From Acidipila rosea (GTDB lineage Bacteria > Acidobacteriota > Terriglobia > Terriglobales > Acidobacteriaceae): a stretch of 64,000 nt of DNA. Below the pieces are notes generated by a model. That model was not told where the DNA came from and did not search any database. It saw nothing but the letters and a program-made list of their open reading frames with translations. Positions 38,037-47,197 of this stretch are shown one piece after another (the stretch's first letter is position 1; each line of letters begins with the position of its first letter). Where the stretch lies: the NCBI RefSeq assembly GCF_004339725.1, contig NZ_SMGK01000001.1:992001-1056000 (forward strand), read 5' to 3'. The translations under genes and the position numbers were made by a program.

Positions 38037-39722
38037 TCAAGGGGTCATTTCAGCCTGTAAAACCGCGCATAAGAGAGCCGGAACCTGGATGTTTTCAATG
38101 CCTTCCGTCGACAGTGCCTCGATCTGTGCCACCACCGCGTGGGCCGGGGTGGAAAGTGCAAAATCATGCGCAAGAGTGCGCCATGAGCTGCTTGCCAGCG
38201 TTCCGGTGCCGGGAACTATGACGAACCGTGGGATGTGCATTGCAAGCAGAGCACGCGTCTCCGCGCGCAGCAACGATCGAGGCGAACCCACGGCGGCCCC
38301 GGCTGCAAGGCCAGTGACAATTGCGTTTCGACGCCGGTGCCAGGAGTGGAGATGCCGCGGCTCCAGGGACCGGCTCAACAGCAGTCCATACGAGAGGGTG
38401 TCGCGAACCACCATGCGTGGCGCATGTATATTTTCCAGTACATCGCGCCATTTCGTACCACGGCTGATGAGAGTCTTTCGCAGACGTATTAGTAATTCTG
38501 CCGCGTGACGATAGCCGCTTAAAATCTGCGGTAGCACAGCGACTGCGGTGGTTTGGGCCGGCACGTTAGGATGGTCGACAAGTTCCGCATCAATCGAAGT
38601 CAAGTGATAGCGACCATCCGAAGCAATCTCCCACTTCGGCAGCTTTACTCCCGGCGCAGCCGCCGCACGTCCAAAAAATCCGGAGACATCCGGCCAGCCA
38701 TTCACTGACCTGTTAGGAAGCAACCCGGTCCTCACCATCGACTCCACTGCATTCCTGATAGCTGCCTTCTCTACCGAGAGTGCCACATCCGTCCTGACAT
38801 TTAGACTCGGCGTTGCGAAGCATTCGGCATCGGTCACAACTGGTCCACTAGCCGTCGCGATGATGTTCCCAAGGTGGAGATCGGTCTGTCTCGTATGCTG
38901 CGCGAGACACAGCATGGCGCCGGCCGCGTGCCAGTAGTCGAGCCTCCCTGCGGCCCTTCCATTTGAGTTGCTGGCGAGCGGGCTTTCCTCAGGAAACACT
39001 GATTCTGCCCAACCGTAGTCAAATCTTGAAACATCCGTCCAGACGCGTGCCGCAGGCAATCGCAGCTCAGGCTCCAATAGCGCCATTCCTTCGAGCAGCC
39101 CATGCCAAAGCCACTCTCCCGTTACCGGTCGCGGCTTGTAATAGAAACAGCCTGCTCCTCGAAAGCAAACCCGGAGAACGCAATGTCCACCCGCGTGAGC
39201 GTCGGAGGCTGTTCCGGATATAGTCTCGACAGGAGGCAGATCGGCGATCTGCAGTCCATCCGCAATCCATTGCTTATCACGATGCAGCCGCTGCAGAAAT
39301 ATAGTTATTGCAGTCGCCCATTCGGCAACGACACTCTTGATTAGCGGAGACAGCAACGGAAACCTGTGCACTATCTCGTTCGCACTCGATAGATCAGGCC
39401 CATCGCCTTGGTCGAGGCAAAACTCACCCCCTGCCTGCGTAAGAATGCCGATCAACCGATCCTTCAACAGCAGTAGCAGCGAGTGCACCGGGATGGGCTC
39501 GCCCTGAAAGATGAGCAGACCTTGTGCTGTACGCTTGTTCAGTTGATCCAATGCCTTCGCCAGCCACGGCTCCAGCATTCTTTCCAGCATCGGCGAAAGC
39601 TCTTCAGTAGAAGCCCCGTCGTCATGCGGCGGCCCCGCCCGGCGTGCCGCCCGCAGCGTACCGTGATAACCGCTAACTAAGAGAACGCCATTATTGGCCT
39701 GCCGATCAGGAGATCCCATCAC
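38037..39722 (-). CDS. Stand-alone lanthipeptide dehydratase domain (LanM N-terminal part, DUF4135)
   Basis: 561 residues matching the N-terminal dehydratase of class II lanthipeptide synthetases, which are about 1000 residues because they also have a LanC cyclase; the cyclase half is missing. Kinase-like site residues are present: Lys196 in YYKPRPV, Asp281/His283/Asn286 in TDLHLGNIIA and Asp298 in VVTDAECF. The elimination residues Arg436, Arg440 and Thr442 lie in PRMVVRDTLSYGLLLSRS, so both phosphorylation and elimination look possible. The gene starts 10 bp after the phosphatase stop, with ATG 39719 as a close alternative to GTG 39722. It would convert Ser/Thr of the small peptide to dehydro residues, or only phosphorylate them. 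Confidence 0.8.
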   Translation of the reverse strand: MMGSPDRQANNGVLLVSGYHGTLRAARRAGPPHDDGASTEELSPMLERMLEPWLAKALDQLNKRTAQGLLIFQGEPIPVHSLLLLLKDRLIGILTQAGGEFCLDQGDGPDLSSANEIVHRFPLLSPLIKSVVAEWATAITIFLQRLHRDKQWIADGLQIADLPPVETISGTASDAHAGGHCVLRVCFRGAGCFYYKPRPVTGEWLWHGLLEGMALLEPELRLPAARVWTDVSRFDYGWAESVFPEESPLASNSNGRAAGRLDYWHAAGAMLCLAQHTRQTDLHLGNIIATASGPVVTDAECFATPSLNVRTDVALSVEKAAIRNAVESMVRTGLLPNRSVNGWPDVSGFFGRAAAAPGVKLPKWEIASDGRYHLTSIDAELVDHPNVPAQTTAVAVLPQILSGYRHAAELLIRLRKTLISRGTKWRDVLENIHAPRMVVRDTLSYGLLLSRSLEPRHLHSWHRRRNAIVTGLAAGAAVGSPRSLLRAETRALLAMHIPRFVIVPGTGTLASSSWRTLAHDFALSTPAHAVVAQIEALSTEGIENIQVPALLCAVLQAEMTP

Positions 39723-39732
39723 TCATCCGCGA

Positions 39733-41328
39733 TCACGAACATTGTCCGTAGCAGACCTCTACGAGGGTGCAGTCATCGTTCGCAGGGGCTGTATCCATAA
39801 AGAGCTGCACCTGCTCGAAGATGCTCTGAATGCTGGCCCCTTGTAATACGGATGATTCGAGTCGCGCCTCTCCAAAAAACTCTCCCGATGGATCTTCCGC
39901 TTCTGTGACTCCGTCCGTAAACAGAACGAAGCGCTCCCCTGGCTCGAGCTGAATGATCTCCGAAGAATAGATAGCGTCCGGCAATAAACCCACCGGGAGG
40001 TTGCTGTTTCTCAAAACAGTGATTTTCTCCCGCCGATGTCGTAGTGGTTGGACGTGCCCGCAATTGAGGTACTCGACGGAGCCATCGGGAGTCACTTTCA
40101 AAAGAACCAGCGTCGCATACTTCGAAATGGATTTCGCGCAGATATATTGATTAGAAAACCTGGCGATCTGGGGCAGTGACAGCCCTGCCAGCACCTGCGC
40201 ATGCACCAGTCCCTGCAGCGTGGACCCTAGCAGCGCTGCTGAAACGCCCTTTCCTGAAATATCAGCCACGACCACATACAGTGCGCTCTCCGTCGCGATC
40301 ACATCGTAGAAGTCGCCGCCAATCTCCTTGCACGGAACACTGTGAGCGAGGACGCGTGCATAGGCCAGTTCAGGCATTCTGACCGTCATCAGGCCTTGCT
40401 GAATACCAGCTGCTATGCTCAGTTCTTCCCGGTAGCGGCGAGCGGCCTCCTCGGCGCTTGCCAGCGAAGCGTTCTCGACCAGTACCGCAGCCTCCATCGC
40501 AATTGTTCTCAACAGGTCACTGTCCACGCGCATCAGGGTCTGTCTCTGTTGACGGCTGTCCAGATAAAGCATGCCTAGAATCTCGGCAACGGGAGTTCCT
40601 CGCTCGGTCGACCGCTTGCGTAGCGGGATACAAATGACGGTGCGGAGATTCTGAGCCACAATACTCGCCGAAGGGGAACCGGCTTCCGCAGCCAGCGTGT
40701 CCGTAACGATGAACTCCGACGCACTGTGAATCGCCTGCTGGATGGCCGAATGAGAGATGGTTGAGTCGTCCTGCAGCGGCTCCATCTGGATGTTTCTGCC
40801 TACAGACAACTGCAAGTTCCCGTCAGCATCCTTCAGAAAGACGTAGCCGCGCTCCACCCGTGTCAGATTCATGGTGGTCTCGATCAGGGAGATCAGAATC
40901 TCATGAACCGCGCCCACCATGTTCAGTTTGCGTGCTGCATCGAGGAACCAGCGGAGCTTTTCCAGGTCCGATGCCGGCTTCACCTGATGCAGCAGTTCGC
41001 CTAGGACAGACGTTGTGTCCTCAGCCTTGCCAAAGCGCAGTATTGGACCTTCCAATGTGCCTAACCGGATCATATCGTTAGGCGCCAATGTCTGGCGCGT
41101 GACCCGCTTGCTATTGACGTAGCAGCCGCTCTTGCTGCCACAGTCCACCAGATGGAACTGTCCCCCCTCAAATACAATTTCAGCGTGGTTTCGAGAGATA
41201 TAAGGGTGGGGAAGCACCAGGTCTCTATCAGGCGAACGCCCAATGGTAAAGGGGGAGTGAGAAATGACTGCTTCTCGCTGCGACGATCCGTCGACCAGCA
41301 ACAAAAGCGTGTTGGGTGTGGGCGGCAT
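39733..41328 (-). CDS. FHA-GAF-PP2C (SpoIIE/RsbU-type) protein phosphatase
   Basis: 531 residues from the ATG at 41328 with GAGGAG four bases upstream; a second ATG 12 bases earlier has no ribosome site. Residues of about 10-100 form an FHA phosphothreonine-binding domain (FTIGRSPDRDLVLPHPYISR, then NHAEI and NSKRV). About 125-290 form a GAF domain (EILISLIETTMNLTRVERGY, GMLYLDSRQQ). The rest is a SpoIIE phosphatase: EIGGDFYDVI, VVADISGKGVSAALLGS, FVLFTDGVTEAED and ANDDCTLVEV carry the metal-binding Asp residues. It heads the six-gene operon. It may remove phosphate from, or sense, proteins phosphorylated by the operon kinase or the dehydratase. Confidence 0.9.
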   Translation of the reverse strand: MPPTPNTLLLLVDGSSQREAVISHSPFTIGRSPDRDLVLPHPYISRNHAEIVFEGGQFHLVDCGSKSGCYVNSKRVTRQTLAPNDMIRLGTLEGPILRFGKAEDTTSVLGELLHQVKPASDLEKLRWFLDAARKLNMVGAVHEILISLIETTMNLTRVERGYVFLKDADGNLQLSVGRNIQMEPLQDDSTISHSAIQQAIHSASEFIVTDTLAAEAGSPSASIVAQNLRTVICIPLRKRSTERGTPVAEILGMLYLDSRQQRQTLMRVDSDLLRTIAMEAAVLVENASLASAEEAARRYREELSIAAGIQQGLMTVRMPELAYARVLAHSVPCKEIGGDFYDVIATESALYVVVADISGKGVSAALLGSTLQGLVHAQVLAGLSLPQIARFSNQYICAKSISKYATLVLLKVTPDGSVEYLNCGHVQPLRHRREKITVLRNSNLPVGLLPDAIYSSEIIQLEPGERFVLFTDGVTEAEDPSGEFFGEARLESSVLQGASIQSIFEQVQLFMDTAPANDDCTLVEVCYGQCS

Positions 41329-41483
41329 CGTGCTCCTCATCTTATCTGGAGAGAATTTCCCGTCATGATCGGGCCGTTGGAACCGTTAGGTGCTTATTGT
41401 AGATCCAGAATTCGCAGATGATTTGTAACCCAGATGCCGATTACTTTTCACGGCGTCTCCTTGCAATGGGAAAACGCCGTTAG

Positions 41484-43946
41484 CTAGGGCTGTTGAAATC
41501 TGCGGTTTCGAGCGGGAGCGAAACCAGTGGATATGTGCCCAGTGATATGGACCGTGAAGCTTTGCCCGGCGTGGTTATGGCTGAGGCCGGTTGCGGTGAG
41601 ACTGACCCGGTAATCGCCGGGTTCAGTCCAGGCATGAGTGGTGGTGGCCGCTTCGACGTTAGTACCGTCGCCGAAGTTCCAGCGATAGGCGAGGACGGGA
41701 TCGCCGCCGGTCTGGTGCGCGGAAAAGGTGAGGTCTTCGCCGGGGGCGCCGTGACTGGGGTGATCGGCAGTAACGACAAGGGCCTGCACGGGTTTGCCCT
41801 GATCGATGATCTTGAGCAGGATGACGGAGTGGGCGGGAAGTGTGAGGTGGAGCGTACCGGCTAATGGATGCACAGGTTTGCTGTTCTCAAGCACGCTGCT
41901 GATCGCATAGCTGGCCGACGGCGAAAGGCCGAGTGAAGAGAGCTGGATGACATCCTCAGCGGAGTGTTCCGTCCAGTTAAAGACGGTGAGGATGCTCTGC
42001 CGGTAAGACTCCTTGAGATCGAAGATGCTCGGCTGTTCATTGGGCGGCGCATAGCTCATGAGGTCGATGGGGGTGGAGGCACGGCCAAGGCGGATCATGT
42101 CGATGAGGTCGCGGTTATCAATTAGGGCTAGGCGGTCCGGAGCATTTTGCAGAGAGGGCAGGTCATCTCCTATTTCGAGCATGCCACCGGAGACCGCAGC
42201 CAGTGCAATGGAGACCTTTGCCTCATCAAGGGTTGCGGGTCTCCGGCTTTCATGCCAGGACTGGTCGGTGATGGTCTGGGTAGAAACGGCAAAGGCATCG
42301 GGATCGGCGACGAAGAAATTGCGGTTCATGTAATAACGCGCCGCGATGCCGGTGGCCGCATCGTGGCTGGCGCCGAAGGTGTGGCCGGTGTCCTGGGAGA
42401 TGCGGCCGTAATCGACATAGCCGACGGGGTTCAACATGACGCTGCCGTCTTTGTCGAGGTATACATCGTTGCCTATGGTGTCACGGATGATCTGTAGACC
42501 TATTCGCTGTGCCTCCATGGCCGTTGTATTGGGCTTGTAGTAGTAGCCTTCGATGGCGCTGTCATCCATGAAGTCCATCTTGATGTAGTGAAGGCCCCAT
42601 TCGCGCACGAGCTTCGAATAGGTTTCCCGAAGATAGCTCTGGGCGCCGGGGTGGGTGGTGTCGAGGACGTATAGCTTATCTTTGCCGCCGGACACACTCC
42701 CGGCGTGGATAGGTTGACCCTGGGCGTTCTTTACGAGCCAGTCCGGGTGCTGCTGATAGATGGAGGAGCGCTCAGAGACCTCAAAAGGGGCAGTCCAGAT
42801 GCCAGGGGTGAGGCCAAGGCCGCGTACCTGGTATTCCAGTGGCACAAGGCCGTGCGGGAAGAGCGTTGCATCGGGAGTGATGTACTCGCCGCGCGCATAC
42901 TGATAGCCCTCATCGATGTGAAAAATGTTATAGCCGTATTGCTTGAGGTGCTGTGCCTCCCATTCGGCATTGGTGAGCGCGGCCCCTTGATTGAGTCCGA
43001 AGTAGTAGGCGGTCCAGCTCCACCAGCCGAGGAGTGGCGGGGCGGCGACGCGTGCATGATGGATCTGGCGAATGAGCGAGCCGTAGGTTTCGAGCTGCTG
43101 ATGGTAGTCGGTGCTGATGCTGATGGCGAGCTGCTCCGAGGAGAGATCGCCACCCGGCGCAACTGGCAGGCTGAGTTGGATCTGATCATTGACCGGCGAG
43201 TGCCTGAGCGAGTTCTCCTTCTCGAGCTCCGTAGTGCCGGTAGACTCGGCTTCGTAAGCAGCGACGTGTGGCGTGCTAGGGGAGGATTTATCGACGCGAA
43301 GGCGAAGAATGGTGAGGAAGCGGTCGGAGGTGAGTGCGCCCACGAAAAGGCTTTGATGACTCTGGCGGTTATAGATGAGCTGGCTGCCTACTGCACGGTG
43401 CATGTTGCCAGTCGCGTCGGCGAGGTCGTGAATCTTCATTGCAGGGCGGTCTTCGCTGAAACTGTCGGAGAGGACTCGGTCCGCGGAAGCCGGGCCGCCG
43501 AGTTCGGCGATGCTTCCGGAGGAAGCTTCAAGCGGACGGATGGCCTGGACACGGATTGGCTTACCTGTGCTGTTGTGTACAGTGACCTGCACGTCAGCGA
43601 AGGGTTCGTTCGCGTAGGCGCGTAGAGAGCAGATGAGGTCGGGCTGGCCGCTGAGACCGGCCCAGGTGACCTGCCACTCCTCGGCCTGGCCGAGATAGCC
43701 GTGCGTGGTGGACTGTTTGATTGTGTGGCGAGGATAATCCGCAGAATGGAGCCATTGTCCGTCGACCTGTGCCGCTACGCCCGCGGTAAGCGCGGAAGCT
43801 GTAGATTGGGGTAGCCCGATGCTGTATTTTCCATCGGCGGCCACACTGACATGAAGAGCACGATTCTGGGCGTGAAGTGATAGCGCTCCGGCAAAGGCAG
43901 CGGCGATCGCACATTTACGCAGGAAGATCTCGATCTGACAGACCAC
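41484..43946 (-). CDS. Secreted GH36-like alpha-galactosidase with C-terminal PKD domain
   Basis: 820 residues if GTG 43946 is used, which has GGAGG five bases upstream; ATG 43958 is the alternative. A signal peptide ends near SLHAQ. An N-terminal beta-supersandwich covers about 30-300. The clan GH-D barrel has PLLGWWSWTAYYFGLNQGAA, YGYNIFHIDEGYQ, LGLTPGIWTAPFEV and the nucleophile in HYIKMDFMDDSA (Asp462 from ATG). A beta-sandwich (QPSIFDLKESYRQSILTVFN) and a PKD domain (YRWNFGDGTNVEAATTTHAW) finish the protein. It should remove alpha-linked galactose or a similar sugar outside the cell. It is divergent from the second APC permease, as the first permease gene is divergent from a TonB receptor. 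Confidence 0.85.
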   Translation of the reverse strand: MVCQIEIFLRKCAIAAAFAGALSLHAQNRALHVSVAADGKYSIGLPQSTASALTAGVAAQVDGQWLHSADYPRHTIKQSTTHGYLGQAEEWQVTWAGLSGQPDLICSLRAYANEPFADVQVTVHNSTGKPIRVQAIRPLEASSGSIAELGGPASADRVLSDSFSEDRPAMKIHDLADATGNMHRAVGSQLIYNRQSHQSLFVGALTSDRFLTILRLRVDKSSPSTPHVAAYEAESTGTTELEKENSLRHSPVNDQIQLSLPVAPGGDLSSEQLAISISTDYHQQLETYGSLIRQIHHARVAAPPLLGWWSWTAYYFGLNQGAALTNAEWEAQHLKQYGYNIFHIDEGYQYARGEYITPDATLFPHGLVPLEYQVRGLGLTPGIWTAPFEVSERSSIYQQHPDWLVKNAQGQPIHAGSVSGGKDKLYVLDTTHPGAQSYLRETYSKLVREWGLHYIKMDFMDDSAIEGYYYKPNTTAMEAQRIGLQIIRDTIGNDVYLDKDGSVMLNPVGYVDYGRISQDTGHTFGASHDAATGIAARYYMNRNFFVADPDAFAVSTQTITDQSWHESRRPATLDEAKVSIALAAVSGGMLEIGDDLPSLQNAPDRLALIDNRDLIDMIRLGRASTPIDLMSYAPPNEQPSIFDLKESYRQSILTVFNWTEHSAEDVIQLSSLGLSPSASYAISSVLENSKPVHPLAGTLHLTLPAHSVILLKIIDQGKPVQALVVTADHPSHGAPGEDLTFSAHQTGGDPVLAYRWNFGDGTNVEAATTTHAWTEPGDYRVSLTATGLSHNHAGQSFTVHITGHISTGFAPARNRRFQQP

Positions 43947-44036
43947 CAGTTCCTCCATTTAAAGGAAAAGTATGTAAGCGAGTTTAGTTTTGAATGCGTA
44001 GTGATAAGTGCGAGCTTATTTATTTTTTAAGCCGCA

Positions 44037-44065
44037 AGCCTAGAATAGACTTCCAATCGTGTCAA
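44037..44065 (-). promoter_or_regulatory. Sigma70-type promoter of the GH36-like gene
   Basis: On the minus strand a consensus TTGACA (44065-44060) is followed after 17 bases by TAGGCT (44042-44037). The transcript would begin near 44030, about 85 nt before the likely GTG start. The -10 is poor, suggesting dependence on an activator. Confidence 0.5.
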
Positions 44066-44113
44066 CAGCGGAAGGTGCCCAGCAGCGGCCTTTTATTTCA
44101 GGGGGAGTGTGGC

Positions 44114-45454
44114 TTGGATATCGGAGGTCAATCGACAGCGGTCGACCGGCACGCGAAGACGCCGCACCTGCAGAGGTCGCTGAAGCTTTGGCACCTGATT
44201 CTCTACGGCATCATCATCATTCAGCCAACCGCGCCTATGAGTATCTACGGCGTGGTCAGCAATGTGGCTGGCGGGCATGTTGTCTCGACGGTTTTGATCG
44301 CGATGATAGCCATGCTGTTCACGGCGGTGAGCTACGGCAGGATGGCGCGCGTGTATCCGAGTGCTGGATCGGCCTATACCTATGTGGGTCGGGAGTTGAG
44401 CCCGCTGGGTGGCTACATAGTGGGCTGGTCCATGCTGATGGATTATCTGCTGAACCCAATTATCTGCGTGGTTTGGTGCAGTGCCGCGTGCCGGGAGCTA
44501 TTGCCCCGTGTTCCGTATGGGGCATGGGTTGTGGCTTTCGTGCTGGTGTTCACCGGTCTGAATCTGCGCGGTGTGCAGACGTCAGCGCGAGTGAATGCGC
44601 TCTTAGCGCTGGGCATGAGCATAGTTGTCGCTATTTTTCTGGCATACGGTTTTCAGTACATCACGACGGTAATTCGACCAGCAGGCACGGCATGGATGGT
44701 GCCCTTTTACGATCCTTCGACGTTCTCCGCGCGCAGGCTCTTTCACGGCACGTCCATTGCCGTGCTCACCTACATTGGGTTTGATGGAATTTCCACGATG
44801 TCAGAAGAGGTTGAGAATCCACGGCGCAATGTGATGCTGGGTACAGTCTTCACCTGTGTGGCCATCGGACTGTTGTCTGCTCTTGAGGTTTATGTCGCGC
44901 AGCTCTCGTGGCCCGGGCGAGTGCCGTTTCCGGCGTGGATGGTGGATACGGCGTTTCTCCATATTGGCCTGCGAGTGGGCGGGCGATTTCTGTTTCTGCT
45001 GCTCAACGCAACGCTGCTGGTTGCGAACATGGGTTCCGGCATAGCCGCACAGTTTGGCGCGGCGCGGTTGCTGTATGGAATGGGGCGGGAGGACGCGCTG
45101 CCGCGGAGATTCTTTGGGGTACTGAGCCCTACAACGGCAATTCCGCGGAATAATGTACTGCTGACTGGGCTGGTGACGCTAATCGGAGCGTTCCTGCTCA
45201 CCTTTGAGCGGGGCGCGGAACTGCTGAATTTTGGGGCCTTCATAGCATTCATGGGCGTGAACGTTGCGGCTCTGGTGCACTACAAGTTCCGCTCGCCTGA
45301 GAAGGTGTTTCTGGCAGCTGCGATTCCAATTCTCGGATTTCTGGTGTGCGGATTCATCTGGCTAAACCTGAATCATCAGGCGCAGTTGCTTGGCCTGCTC
45401 TGGATCGGATTGGGGTTGATCGTTTACCGGGCAATGCGCGCGAGGAGGCGCTGA
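44114..45454 (+). CDS. APC-family amino-acid/amine permease (paralogue 2)
   Basis: 446 residues from a TTG with GGGGGAG six bases upstream; the frame is open to 43994 but that extension crosses the divergent promoter region. The sequence parallels the permease at 26472-27818 almost block for block: SLKLWHLILYGIIIIQPTAP, GRMARVYPSAGSAYTYVGRE, TYIGFDGISTMSEEVENPRR and GSGIAAQFGAARLLYGMGR. It has twelve predicted membrane segments. Substrate unknown; amino acids or amines are usual for the family. Duplication followed by placement beside two different glycosidase clusters is evident. A strong terminator separates it from the convergent GH27 gene. Confidence 0.88.
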   Translation: MDIGGQSTAVDRHAKTPHLQRSLKLWHLILYGIIIIQPTAPMSIYGVVSNVAGGHVVSTVLIAMIAMLFTAVSYGRMARVYPSAGSAYTYVGRELSPLGGYIVGWSMLMDYLLNPIICVVWCSAACRELLPRVPYGAWVVAFVLVFTGLNLRGVQTSARVNALLALGMSIVVAIFLAYGFQYITTVIRPAGTAWMVPFYDPSTFSARRLFHGTSIAVLTYIGFDGISTMSEEVENPRRNVMLGTVFTCVAIGLLSALEVYVAQLSWPGRVPFPAWMVDTAFLHIGLRVGGRFLFLLLNATLLVANMGSGIAAQFGAARLLYGMGREDALPRRFFGVLSPTTAIPRNNVLLTGLVTLIGAFLLTFERGAELLNFGAFIAFMGVNVAALVHYKFRSPEKVFLAAAIPILGFLVCGFIWLNLNHQAQLLGLLWIGLGLIVYRAMRARRR

Positions 45455-45465
45455 GAAAAGTGAAG

Positions 45466-45497
45466 CGCGCTGCCGCCCTTTGTAGAACGGCAGCGCG
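45466..45497. terminator. Bidirectional terminator between permease and GH27 genes
   Basis: CGCGCTGCCG and CGGCAGCGCG form a perfect ten-base stem around a 12-base loop. It lies 11 bp after the permease stop and 14 bp before the stop of the convergent GH27 gene. There is no long T-run. Confidence 0.6.
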
Positions 45498-45511
45498 TCC
45501 GGTCCCTGGAT

Positions 45512-47044
45512 TTATTTTGCGCTCACTTTAAGCATGAGCACACCGTGGGGTGGAACCATTGCCGAATAGCTTCCCTTTGTGAACTTAACATCCTTATGGC
45601 TCCAGAGATCTCGCGCCTTCCTGACGGGTCCTTTCAGGTGCAGATCGCCGGCATTGATGGTGGCCTTCATCGCTGACGCGCTATAGTTAACCTCACCTAC
45701 GGCGACGCCACCGTCGGCCAGCGGCTTGGTCCACAACTCAAGATCACCATTCTTGACCGGGGATGCTTGGCGGCCCAGCGGGTCCTGATCGACTGCAATG
45801 ACCTCCTTGTTCAACAAGATCGCCTTGGTAGCGGCGGTCATGCTGCGCACGTCATTGCCGGCCAGTAGCGGTGCAGCAGTCAATGCCCACAGGCTCATAT
45901 GGGTACGATATTCGTCGTCGCTCATATGTCCGTTGCCTATTTCAAGCATGTCCGGGTCATTCCAGTGACCGGGTCCGGCATAGGGGGCGGTTGGCACCTG
46001 CTTTTCAACGTTGCCGATCATGCTTGACCATTCATCGCGAATGTCACCGGTGGTGCGCCATAGGTTGCCTCCGACCTGTCCACCCCACTTCTCGACGGCA
46101 TCAAGTCCATATTGGCAAAGGCTGAAAACTATTGGCCTGCCGGTTGATTGCAATGCGGCACCCATTTTTTGATAAACCGGCTGCATTTGCTCGTCTTTGT
46201 AAATCATGCCAGCGCTGCACCAGTCGTACTTCAAGTAGTCGATGCCCCAGGATGCAAAGGTCTTCGCATCCTGCTCCTCATGCCCATAACTGCCCGGGTA
46301 TCCGGCGCATGTCCGTGGCCCAGGGGATGAGTAAATACCTAGCTTCAGTCCCTTGGAGTGGACATAGTCGGCCAGCGCCTTCATGTCCGGGAACTTGTGA
46401 TTAGGCTGCAGGTTTCCGTTCGCATCCCGTACACCCTCCCAGGTGTCGTCTATATTTACGTAGATATATCCTGCATCGCGCATACCGCTCGATACCATCG
46501 CATCGGCAATGGCGCGCACCGTCTGATCATCGATTTTGCCTGCAAACAGGTTCCAGCTATTCCAGCCCATGGGTGGAGTTTTGGCAAGGCCGTTATAGGA
46601 CACATTTTGCAGCGGTGGAGGCGCGATATAGGTCACCTCGGGTAGATGGTCATCGGAAGTAGCAGGCTTTGCCACAAATGCATGGTGATTGCCTAGCACG
46701 CCATGTAACTCGCCATTCACCAGGTCACCTGCCAGAAATGGCTTCTTCTCCTCTTGAGATCTAAAGAGCTCAAAATGGTTTCCGGTTGCTGTTCCCTTAA
46801 CATCCACGGAATAGCCCAAGGTCTTAAATGTGCCGGTAAGGTCGCTGCCACTCTGCTTTAGTTCCAGGATGGATAACTGCTTTTCCCCGTTATCCAAGGT
46901 TCGGCCGGAGGCTGCCCATTTTCCGTTAAGGCCTTTTTCACATCCAGTGACAAGGATGGTCAGCGGTAATAAAAAGAGGAACAGCGGAAGCAAACTCATG
47001 CGGACGTATGCTAGCTTTCGCCTGCTGGCGACTTGTGTGTGCAT
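45512..47044 (-). CDS. GH27 alpha-galactosidase, predicted lipoprotein
   Basis: 510 residues. The signal has a lipobox, LVTGC with the lipidated Cys35, so the enzyme is probably membrane-anchored. Residues of about 36-135 form a small beta-domain (LSILELKQSGSDLTGTFKTL). The GH27 barrel begins LAKTPPMGWNSWNLF and has YIYVNIDDTWEG and LGIYSSPGPRTCAGYPGSYG. The nucleophile Asp274 is in DYLKYDWCSAG and GHWNDPDMLEIGNG carries the acid/base region. It removes terminal alpha-galactose. GGAG lies seven bases before the ATG. It is an independent transcript or follows the TPR gene (153-bp gap). Confidence 0.92.
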   Translation of the reverse strand: MHTQVASRRKLAYVRMSLLPLFLFLLPLTILVTGCEKGLNGKWAASGRTLDNGEKQLSILELKQSGSDLTGTFKTLGYSVDVKGTATGNHFELFRSQEEKKPFLAGDLVNGELHGVLGNHHAFVAKPATSDDHLPEVTYIAPPPLQNVSYNGLAKTPPMGWNSWNLFAGKIDDQTVRAIADAMVSSGMRDAGYIYVNIDDTWEGVRDANGNLQPNHKFPDMKALADYVHSKGLKLGIYSSPGPRTCAGYPGSYGHEEQDAKTFASWGIDYLKYDWCSAGMIYKDEQMQPVYQKMGAALQSTGRPIVFSLCQYGLDAVEKWGGQVGGNLWRTTGDIRDEWSSMIGNVEKQVPTAPYAGPGHWNDPDMLEIGNGHMSDDEYRTHMSLWALTAAPLLAGNDVRSMTAATKAILLNKEVIAVDQDPLGRQASPVKNGDLELWTKPLADGGVAVGEVNYSASAMKATINAGDLHLKGPVRKARDLWSHKDVKFTKGSYSAMVPPHGVLMLKVSAK

Positions 47045-47197
47045 TTCTATTCTCCGGTGTCGAACGACATGTAAAGATCTCGCGTTTGTTTTTCGAGTGA
47101 TTGCCAGTAAATACGAAATTTCACGCGGAATTATATAGGCAGCAAGATGAATGTGGCCATTGTTCTTGCAACCCGGTACATGACGTTGCCTGAAGGG

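Noticed and set aside
38037..39722. Full LanM synthetase
   Set aside because: No LanC cyclase zinc motifs (G-x-x-H-G or C-H-G) in this protein or in neighbouring genes.
42705..43625. 306-codon plus-strand frame inside the GH36-like gene
   Set aside because: Shadow of the GC-rich third-position pattern of the real gene; no motif.
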